Positions 1-5,006 of a DNA stretch of 5,291 nucleotides are shown here, piece after piece. Every line of letters starts with the position of its first letter. Positions within the stretch are counted from its first letter, which is position 1. A program made the translations under genes and the position numbers. Source of the DNA: an uncultured Pirellulaceae bacterium (GTDB taxonomy: Bacteria > Planctomycetota > Planctomycetia > Pirellulales > Pirellulaceae). Under the pieces are notes generated by a model. It was not told the DNA's origin. It searched no databases and saw nothing but the letters and a program-made list of their open reading frames with translations. The stretch covers positions 1-5,291 of the forward strand of contig CAMYKF010000169.1 in the NCBI GenBank assembly GCA_947258905.1, given 5' to 3'.

Positions 1-572
1 AAGGCGTCCGTCTCGCGCATAATCCGCAACATGCCTTCCAGTGCTGCGTTATACGTGTCGCAGACTCGCCGAAACACAGGATCGTACTCGTTGCGTTGTG
101 CTTCCAGTCGCGGATCAAACAGGTACTGGTAACTGGCCGCCACGGCCGTCGCCAGCAACTGACCGGCCCGTTGTTCATTCCCTGACAGACGCTCTCGATC
201 GCCCAGCACATAAGCCAGCTCCGACAGCACATGCAACTGTTCCAGGTTCGGGTTTTGCAACGTGGCTTGACGCATCTCGCTGAGCAGCCGATCGGGGTTT
301 TGGCGGAATTCCTCTTCCAGCGCATTGGTTCGCAGAAAAAGCTGACTGCGTTTGCCTGGCTGGATTCCACCTCGTCCGGTCCACGTCGACCACATACTCA
401 TGGGGCGCTCGAGGGGATTGCGGGGACGTCGACGTACCTGTACGCCGGGCGAACTGCCCCAGTCGGCAATCGCTGCAACGCGGCGCGCCGTGTCCGCATT
501 CCATGTACAGCCATTCAGCAGCACGGAGCAAACCAGCACGAGAATCGAAATGTGAATCGGAATCCGGTTCAC
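1..572 (-). CDS. Lipoprotein, probable alpha/beta-hydrolase family member, N-terminal part (C-terminus beyond window)
   Basis: The frame is open from a GTG at 572 to the left edge, giving 190 codons, and the 3' end lies outside the window. The N-terminus is a textbook lipoprotein signal: R3, a hydrophobic core at about residues 8-19 (ISILVLVCSVLL), then the lipobox LNGC with the lipidated Cys at residue 22. T23 follows rather than Asp, so an outer-membrane destination is possible. After a basic, Pro-rich linker (about 46-56, RRRPRNPLERP) comes an alpha-helical stretch, about 80-186, with QLHVLSELAY (112-121), SYQYLFD (147-153) and YDPVFRRVCDTYNAALEG (163-180). I recall this helical segment preceding a serine-hydrolase domain in planctomycete alpha/beta-hydrolase lipoproteins. 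The catalytic domain would lie outside, so the enzyme call is inference. GTG 572 has no Shine-Dalgarno; an in-frame TTG at 587 would add five residues. It is transcribed divergently from the aminotransferase gene. Coding and lipoprotein: quite sure; hydrolase: moderate. Confidence 0.72.
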   Translation of the reverse strand, partial: MNRIPIHISILVLVCSVLLNGCTWNADTARRVAAIADWGSSPGVQVRRRPRNPLERPMSMWSTWTGRGGIQPGKRSQLFLRTNALEEEFRQNPDRLLSEMRQATLQNPNLEQLHVLSELAYVLGDRERLSGNEQRAGQLLATAVAASYQYLFDPRLEAQRNEYDPVFRRVCDTYNAALEGMLRIMRETDA

Positions 573-779
573 GACAAACGCAACCAAACCAAAAACATGA
601 CAAAGTGACCCGGCGCAGAAACACCCCAGGCTAGTTGCGTTAAATAGGAAATATCAAAGGGGCCGGTCAATGGCACGTGCACGATGCTTTTCGGATTCCA
701 CTTAAAAACAGGCTGCTATCAGTTAAAATGGCTTAAGCCGGATAGCTGGACAACATTCCTTTGCGCACCATCAGGCATC
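573..779. other. Divergent intergenic region between lipoprotein and aminotransferase genes
   Basis: This 207-nt stretch separates two divergent starts and must hold both promoters, but no convincing -35/-10 pair stands out on either strand. It is visibly more AT-rich than the flanking genes, especially 635-660 and 700-760. An AAAGGGG run (656-662) precedes an ATG at 670 that opens only an 11-codon frame ending in TAA at 703-705. An ATG at 684 is in frame with the aminotransferase, but the codons from 684 to 779 look non-coding. Confidence 0.5.
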
Positions 780-1946
780 GTGATCGAGAAACATCCCGGG
801 GACAAACCGCACACCGATTGCCTGGCGATTCAGGGCGGCCCCGCCGCGGTCACCGCCGAAATCCCGGCATGGCCACCAGCCTGGCCGGAAGTCGCCCGGT
901 CCGTGGGCGCGGCTCTGGCCGATGGCAGCTGGGGCCAGTACCACGGTCGACCGGTGCAGGAGTTTACCGAAGCCTTTGCCGCATACCTGGATGTTCCCCT
1001 GGTCTGGCCATGTTCGTCTGGCACGATCGCCGTTGAATTGGCGCTACGTGGGTGCGGCGTGCAACCGGCGGATGAAGTGATCCTGGCCGGCTACGATTTT
1101 CCAGGCAACTTTCGCGCGGTGGAGGCGATCGGCGCGCGTCCGGTTCTGGTCGATGTGCAGCCGGCCGGTTACGTCATTGATCTTCGGGCATTACCACAGG
1201 CCATCAATGAGCGAACCAGGGCCATCATCGTGTCGCACTTGCACGGGCAACTGGCCGACGTGGCAGCGATCGTCAAACTTGCCGAATCACGCGACCTCTC
1301 TGTTGTGGAAGATGCGTGTCAGGTGCCGGGCGCGATCGTTGGTGGTCGGCCTGCCGGTACCACAGGTCACGCCGGCACATTCAGTTTTGGCGGCAGCAAA
1401 CTGATGACGGCCGGGCGTGGTGGAGCGGTTGTCACGCGGGATGAATCGATCATGCAGCGCATGCGGATCGCTGCGGAACGCGGCAACGACGCGTGGCCGC
1501 TGAGCGCGTTGCAGGCCGCGGCACTGGTTCCTCAACTCTCAACACTGCCAGGCGAGAACCGACGTCGACTGGCTGCAGCCACACGATTGCGCGAGGCGCT
1601 CAGCCAGTCGGCCTTGTTCACGACCTTAAATGACGCGTGGGATGAAGCGTGGCAGCCGGCGTTTTACAAATTCGCATTGCAGATCACCGGCGAGTTTGAG
1701 CGTCAACCCGTGCTGGATGCGCTGTGCGGCGAAGGTGTGCCGGTCGATTCCGGATTTCGAGGCTTCATGCGTCGCTCGCTGCGTCGTTGTACGGTTTGCG
1801 GAACGCTTGAGCATGCCACTCGCGCCGCGGAGCAGACCATTCTGCTGCATCATCCGTGTCTGCTGGGTGATGACCCGTTGCTGGATCAGTTAATCCACGC
1901 GTTTGCCAGGGTCGAACAAGGTCGGGACCGGCTGGGTCGCGTGTGA
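780..1946 (+). CDS. DegT/DnrJ/EryC1/StrS-family PLP-dependent aminotransferase
   Basis: Fold-type I aminotransferase of the family that moves an amino group, usually from glutamate or glutamine, onto keto-sugars or keto-cyclitols; cytosolic. With the GTG at 780 it is 388 aa, normal for the family. Landmarks in order: LAIQGGP (15-21), the typical N-terminal signature; GSWGQYHGRPVQEF (49-62); SSGT (79-82), phosphate-binding; ADEVILAGYDF (97-107); VSHLHG (151-156); VVEDACQ (175-181), with D178 expected to contact the PLP pyridine nitrogen; TFSFGGSK (200-207), with K207 the predicted Schiff-base lysine; GRGGAVVT (212-219). The C-terminal half holds the usual small domain and an odd CTVC pair (C337, C340). 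An ATG at 684 would add 32 residues, but they (MLFGFHLKTGCYQLKW...) resemble no family N-terminus and lie in AT-rich DNA, so I prefer 780. Substrate unknown. The downstream glycoside hydrolase hints at carbohydrate metabolism. Family call is firm; start is moderate. Confidence 0.9.
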   Translation: MIEKHPGDKPHTDCLAIQGGPAAVTAEIPAWPPAWPEVARSVGAALADGSWGQYHGRPVQEFTEAFAAYLDVPLVWPCSSGTIAVELALRGCGVQPADEVILAGYDFPGNFRAVEAIGARPVLVDVQPAGYVIDLRALPQAINERTRAIIVSHLHGQLADVAAIVKLAESRDLSVVEDACQVPGAIVGGRPAGTTGHAGTFSFGGSKLMTAGRGGAVVTRDESIMQRMRIAAERGNDAWPLSALQAAALVPQLSTLPGENRRRLAAATRLREALSQSALFTTLNDAWDEAWQPAFYKFALQITGEFERQPVLDALCGEGVPVDSGFRGFMRRSLRRCTVCGTLEHATRAAEQTILLHHPCLLGDDPLLDQLIHAFARVEQGRDRLGRV

Positions 1947-2021
1947 TCAACGGGCCACCGCTGATTTCCGCCAAAGTTTGTGCAATCCCGGTCCAATCGC
2001 CGTCGCAGTGCGGTGCTGCTG

Positions 2022-2051
2022 TTGACCCGCATCGACCAAATGCCCAATACT
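2022..2051 (+). promoter_or_regulatory. Candidate sigma70-like promoter for the glycoside hydrolase gene
   Basis: TTGACC (2022-2027) matches the -35 consensus at five of six positions. AATACT (2046-2051), after an 18-nt spacer, is a modest -10 match. It would place a start near 2058, about 30 nt before the TTG start codon and inside the two palindromes. The -10 is weak, so this could be chance; read-through from the aminotransferase gene is the alternative. Confidence 0.3.
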
Positions 2052-2052
2052 G

Positions 2053-2069
2053 TCGATCGATCTCGAGAT
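2053..2069. repeat. Two overlapping palindromes upstream of the glycoside hydrolase gene
   Basis: TCGATCGA (2053-2060) and ATCTCGAGAT (2060-2069) are both perfect palindromes sharing one base. They lie between the promoter candidate and the ribosome binding site, where a repressor operator would sit. No regulator is visible in the window, so operator function is inference. Confidence 0.35.
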
Positions 2070-2077
2070 TCCGCAAC

Positions 2078-2081
2078 GGAG
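2078..2081 (+). promoter_or_regulatory. Ribosome binding site that fixes the TTG start at 2088
   Basis: GGAG lies 6 nt before the TTG at 2088, an ideal Shine-Dalgarno spacing. The first in-frame ATG falls far inside the conserved protein, so this site supports the TTG as the true start. It is the clearest ribosome binding site in the window. Confidence 0.7.
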
Positions 2082-2087
2082 TGAACA

Positions 2088-3389
2088 TTGGCCCAAAAAA
2101 TTTTGTTCAATCCCGACGAGTACAAGGAACTCTCAACGGATGAGCAAGCGCTGCTGCATCAGGGTTATCAGCGCGCGATCGAGGCCATTCACCGCAACGT
2201 CACGCCGGCGGGCTTCTCGGCCTGCTCGCTGGCCGACAACAAGACCTTTGGAACCGACGTAAATTACCGCAGCGTGTGGGCGCGGGACGGCGGCAAAACG
2301 ATTTGCTGGACCATCGATCTGGATGACCCGGCCATCCGGCAATGCCAGAAGCAAACGCAGATTACCTTGCTCCGCCACCAGGCTCCCACCGGATTGATTC
2401 CGGCCAGTGTGCATCTGGACACCGGTGAACCGGAATATGGCGGGGTCGGAGGCATCACCTCGATCGACGGCGGCATGTGGGTGATCATTGCCGCCTGGCG
2501 ATTCGCGGAAGTCACCGGCGACTGGGCCGTAGTCGAGGAGTATGCGGGCCAGTTGCAAAAAGCCATGGACTGGTTAGCCGCGCATGACTCGAACAACTGC
2601 GGTTTGCTGGAGATTCCTGAAGCCGGCGACTGGGCCGACCTGTTCGGCTGGAGCTACCACGTGCTATATGACGAAGTGCTGTGGTTTTTGTGCTTGAACT
2701 GTTACGCGGGGATTGTGCAGCACCTCGGCCGTCGCGACCAGGCGAACGACTATCGCAAGCAGGCCGCCCATGTGGGCCGCGTCATCCTCAGGAAATTCTG
2801 GCCGTCCACCGCCATGGACTCCGCCACCGGTGGGCCCAGTTTCAGCGATGTGCAATATGGACTGGGAGACGCCCGCTATCTGGTCGCCCAGGTATCACCG
2901 TTTGATTACAACTGGCGCTGCGATGTGTACGGCAACCTGCTGGCCTATCTTAACAACCTCGTTGACAACGAACGCGCCATGATGACGTTTCGCTTTTTGT
3001 GGGGCGTGGGCATCAATGACCCGGGCCCTGTGGAAAACCTGTATCCGCCGGTGCAACCTGGTGATCGCGAATGGCGGGACTACTTTACGGTCAACCTGCT
3101 GAACTTGCCCCACCATTATCACAACGGCGGTGTGTGGCCATTCATCGGCGGCTTGTGGGTGCGTTACGTTCACAAACTGGGCATGCAGGACCTGGCGCGA
3201 CGGGAACTGGTCAAGCTGGCCGTGTTGTGTTCCAGTGGCATCAGCCACGAGTGGGAATTCAACGAGTGGCATCACGGCGTGACCGGGCGTCCGATGGGCA
3301 AGTCCTTTCAGGCGTGGAGCGCCGCCAGTTTCGTCAAAGCCTGTCACGATTTGCATGTCGATCCGGAATCAATCGACAACCACATTTAA
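2088..3389 (+). CDS. (alpha/alpha)6-barrel glycoside hydrolase, GH100 / amylo-alpha-1,6-glucosidase-like
   Basis: A 433-aa protein with no signal peptide, so probably cytosolic. The pattern is that of (alpha/alpha)6-barrel inverting glycosidases: NYRSVWARDGGK (59-70), TGLIPASVHL (101-110), SIDGGMWVI (125-133), TGDW (143-146), GLLEIPEAGDWADLFGWSY (172-190), VLYDEVLW (192-199), HYHNGGVWPFIGGLWVR (343-359), WEFNEWHHGVTGRPMGK (389-405) and QAWSAASF (408-415). By analogy with GH100 neutral invertases (PVDSGLWW; PEYYDG), the likely acid and base are D127 and E393. This is a by-eye alignment, not a computed one. GH100 enzymes split sucrose, while neighbouring families act on alpha-1,6-glucosyl or glucosylglycerate substrates; the sequence alone does not decide. 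The TTG start is supported by GGAG at 2078. It lies 141 nt after the aminotransferase gene on the same strand and ends before a strong terminator. Fold and family: confident; substrate: open. Confidence 0.85.
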   Translation: MAQKILFNPDEYKELSTDEQALLHQGYQRAIEAIHRNVTPAGFSACSLADNKTFGTDVNYRSVWARDGGKTICWTIDLDDPAIRQCQKQTQITLLRHQAPTGLIPASVHLDTGEPEYGGVGGITSIDGGMWVIIAAWRFAEVTGDWAVVEEYAGQLQKAMDWLAAHDSNNCGLLEIPEAGDWADLFGWSYHVLYDEVLWFLCLNCYAGIVQHLGRRDQANDYRKQAAHVGRVILRKFWPSTAMDSATGGPSFSDVQYGLGDARYLVAQVSPFDYNWRCDVYGNLLAYLNNLVDNERAMMTFRFLWGVGINDPGPVENLYPPVQPGDREWRDYFTVNLLNLPHHYHNGGVWPFIGGLWVRYVHKLGMQDLARRELVKLAVLCSSGISHEWEFNEWHHGVTGRPMGKSFQAWSAASFVKACHDLHVDPESIDNHI

Positions 3390-3429
3390 GCCCGCCGTTG
3401 GATTTGATTCGATGGAGTCGCGGTATTAG

Positions 3430-3449
3430 ACCCGGCGTTTACGCCGGGT
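3430..3449. repeat. Perfect GC-rich hairpin in the convergent spacer
   Basis: ACCCGGCG (3430-3437) and CGCCGGGT (3442-3449) are perfect reverse complements around a TTTA loop. It begins 40 nt after the glycoside hydrolase stop codon. No T-run follows on either strand, so it is not a classical terminator. It may protect the mRNA 3' end or be part of a dispersed intergenic (REP-like) repeat. Confidence 0.6.
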
Positions 3450-3478
3450 TGAATGTCGAGCGAAATGGTGCTGCTCCC

Positions 3479-3517
3479 GCCCGCTGTAAGCGGCGGGCGG
3501 CCGCAGCGGGCTTTTTT
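3479..3517 (+). terminator. Intrinsic (rho-independent) terminator of the glycoside hydrolase gene
   Basis: GCCCGCTG (3479-3486) pairs perfectly with CAGCGGGC (3504-3511), and six T residues (3512-3517) follow at once. It lies about 90 nt after the stop codon. The left arm can instead join CCGCCCGC (3477-3484) with GCGGGCGG (3493-3500), an all-GC stem that excludes the terminator fold. The T-run exists only on this strand. Confidence 0.8.
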
Positions 3518-3586
3518 CGGCTTGCCAACCCGAGCTCAAGCACGGGCCTACCAGTCTGAATTCAGTCGCGATTGCATCTGGTTCAC

Positions 3587-3618
3587 AGAGCGTGTTCAGG
3601 GATTTTTCAGGACGCTCT
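3587..3618 (-). terminator. Weak hairpin downstream of the M20 gene
   Basis: On the minus strand AGAGCGT and ACGCTCT can form a 7-bp stem about 24 nt past the M20 stop codon, with an 18-nt loop holding two CCTGAA-like direct repeats. The place is right for a terminator, but there is no T-run, so it is at best factor-dependent or a processing site. Confidence 0.3.
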
Positions 3619-3641
3619 TAAACTCAAGGGTAATATCAAAT

Positions 3642-4772
3642 CTATCCGCAGCACCATTGCTCGATCATCTTGGTGTACATTTCGGCGCCCAGGGTCAGTT
3701 GCTCGATGGAAATCCATTCGTCGCGGGTGTGAGCCTGGGCAATATTGCCTGGTCCGTACACGATCAGATTTTCCAGCTCGGCGAACACGCCGCCATCGGT
3801 TCCGTATGAAACCGTCCTGGGCCCGTTGCGATGCACCAGCTTGAGCGTTTCCTGCAGGAACGCATTTTCGACCGCCGTGTTCATTTCGCTATGGGCGTTG
3901 TAGATTTCGATATCCAGCCCGTTGGCTTCGGCCGCCTCGCGGGTACGCTCCAGTAACGGCGTGATGTCGATGCCCGTCATGGGCCGCGTGTAGATACGGC
4001 AGGTCGTTTCCGGACTGGTGATATTGGCAGCTGTATTGGGTTCATCAATCACGATGTTCCATGACAGGGTTGGCGGATCGAACATAGAGTTTTGCCACAC
4101 CGCATCATTTTCAATCTCATCGTGAATCTTTTTCATTTCGGACAGAAAGGGGATCATCGCGAGATTGGAGTTCTTGCCCAGGCAGGTGCTTGAGTGCGCG
4201 GCCTTGCCATGCGACTTGACCGTGATCAGACACAAACCCTTGTGTGCATGGATCACATCCAGACCGGTCGGCTCGCCGACCACGCCGCGTGTCTGTCCCT
4301 CGACCATCTCGCGATACGTCCGGCTTTCTTCCACGACAAACCGGGCTCCGTGAAATCCGACTTCCTCATCCGACGTGAACACCAGGTACAACGGCTCCTT
4401 GAAGTCATCCCAGGAAAACCGCTGGGCCGCGGTCATCATGCAGGCGATTGATCCCTTCATGTCGCAGCTGCCGCGGCCGTACAGGCGTTCCCGGGAAATC
4501 GCTGGCTCGTACGGTCCGTACTTGCGCGAAAACCAGTCGTCGGCAGGTACGGTATCGGTGTGCGCGAAATAGGCCAGTCCGCCCTGGCCGCTGCCCTTTT
4601 TGGCAATCAGATTGACCTTGCGCACGCGATTGGGATCGCGGTATTCCAGTTTCTCGACGATGAAACCGTGTTTCGTCAGTTTCATCTGCAGGTATTTGCT
4701 GATCAGGCGATTGCTGAGATGACTCGTCGATTCGAAACCGATCAGCCGTTTGGCGTAGCGTAGCGTCTTCAT
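3642..4772 (-). CDS. M20-family zinc deacylase, acetylornithine deacetylase (ArgE)/DapE-like
   Basis: A cytosolic two-metal amidohydrolase that removes an acyl group from an amino acid; ArgE would turn N-acetylornithine into ornithine. From the ATG at 4772 it is 376 aa, normal for the family. Metal and catalytic residues are all present: H71 in AHTDTVP; D104 in YGRGSCDMKG; E136 (general base) and E137 in TSDEEVG; E167 in VGEPTG; H348 in AHTRDEW. H193 in AAHSS and the stretch at about 175-290 mark the lid/dimerisation domain. AHKG (176-179), FDPP (231-234) and YGPGNIAQAHTRDEW fit ArgE better than DapE or carboxypeptidase G2. A TTG at 4790 would add six residues but lacks a ribosome binding site, and MKTLRYAKRLIGFEST is the typical M20 beginning. 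No arginine genes are nearby, so the substrate is unproven. It converges on the glycoside hydrolase gene and diverges from the right-edge gene. Confidence 0.9.
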   Translation of the reverse strand: MKTLRYAKRLIGFESTSHLSNRLISKYLQMKLTKHGFIVEKLEYRDPNRVRKVNLIAKKGSGQGGLAYFAHTDTVPADDWFSRKYGPYEPAISRERLYGRGSCDMKGSIACMMTAAQRFSWDDFKEPLYLVFTSDEEVGFHGARFVVEESRTYREMVEGQTRGVVGEPTGLDVIHAHKGLCLITVKSHGKAAHSSTCLGKNSNLAMIPFLSEMKKIHDEIENDAVWQNSMFDPPTLSWNIVIDEPNTAANITSPETTCRIYTRPMTGIDITPLLERTREAAEANGLDIEIYNAHSEMNTAVENAFLQETLKLVHRNGPRTVSYGTDGGVFAELENLIVYGPGNIAQAHTRDEWISIEQLTLGAEMYTKMIEQWCCG

Positions 4773-4811
4773 GGCTGGCGAATGCCGCAAGAGGAGAAGT
4801 GGTGTGTGGCA

Positions 4812-4850
4812 CGGGTTGGGTCGTTATTTTACCCGCCGTCGTCCAACCCG
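4812..4850. repeat. 8-bp inverted repeat, 23-nt spacing
   Basis: CGGGTTGG (4812-4819) is the perfect reverse complement of CCAACCCG (4843-4850). It lies just upstream of the M20 start codon, about 40-80 nt away, so it could fold in that gene's leader RNA. Its spacer contains the left arm of the next repeat, so the two stems compete. Confidence 0.45.
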
Positions 4851-4875
4851 GGTCTAACCTAAATCAACCGGCGGG
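4832..4875. repeat. 7-bp inverted repeat overlapping the previous one
   Basis: CCCGCCG (4832-4838) pairs perfectly with CGGCGGG (4869-4875) over a 30-nt gap. The gap contains the palindrome ACCCGGGT (4846-4853). No T-run follows on either strand, so simple termination is unlikely. Confidence 0.4.
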
Positions 4876-4903
4876 AAGGAACAACCATTTTCAAGGCACG
4901 GCA

Positions 4904-4931
4904 GCGACGTTTGGGCCCAAAAAACCGTCGC
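4904..4931. repeat. Inverted repeat enclosing a 12-bp perfect palindrome
   Basis: GCGACG (4904-4909) and CGTCGC (4926-4931) flank TTTGGGCCCAAA (4910-4921), itself a perfect palindrome. It lies about 30 nt upstream of the candidate -10 of the right-hand gene, an operator- or activator-like position. Palindromes of this length can arise by chance in GC-rich DNA, but the nested symmetry is notable. Confidence 0.45.
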
Positions 4932-4957
4932 AGGGCCACAGCGTCTGTGGAACACTT

Positions 4958-4966
4958 TGTTACAAT
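4958..4966 (+). promoter_or_regulatory. Extended -10 promoter candidate for the DUF6513-like gene
   Basis: TGTTACAAT reads as TG-N-TACAAT, an extended -10 with five of six consensus bases. No good -35 is found 16-18 nt upstream, which extended -10 promoters can lack. Transcription would begin near 4973, leaving a leader of about 34 nt before the TTG at 5007. Confidence 0.42.
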
Positions 4967-5006
4967 AGGCCCGTTTACTGGCTTCGATCCCCGGCAGGCC
5001 CCAGCG

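Larger units (their letters stand above)
4773..5006. other. Divergent intergenic region between M20 and DUF6513-like genes
   Basis: This 234-nt spacer should hold the control sequences of both flanking genes. It contains three inverted repeats (4812-4850, 4832-4875, 4904-4931) and an extended -10 candidate at 4958-4966. I found no coherent small gene. A plus-strand frame from GTG 4799 stays open, but it has no protein-like pattern and overlaps the real downstream gene in another frame. Confidence 0.6.

Noticed and set aside
231..608. 125-codon frame on the plus strand
   Set aside because: It is antisense to the lipoprotein gene with no recognisable motif; it exists because the GC-rich opposite strand lacks stops.
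175..624. 149-codon frame on the minus strand
   Set aside because: It overlaps the lipoprotein gene in another frame, has a Cys/Arg/Ser-rich low-quality composition and no domain pattern, while the neighbouring frame has a lipobox and conserved-looking helices.
684..779. N-terminal extension of the aminotransferase from ATG 684
   Set aside because: The 32 extra residues match nothing expected before LAIQGGP, and the DNA is AT-rich with intergenic character. Not fully excluded.
2895..3356. 153-codon frame antisense to the glycoside hydrolase
   Set aside because: It mirrors the conserved glycosidase coding sequence; a shadow frame of GC-rich codons.
3453..3809. 118-codon plus-strand frame across the terminator
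   Set aside because: It runs through the terminator and antisense to the M20 gene; no domain signal.
4826..4831. Minus-strand TAAAAT as -10 of the M20 gene
   Set aside because: No acceptable -35 at 16-18 nt upstream and no extended -10; TTAGAC and TTGATT lie too far away.
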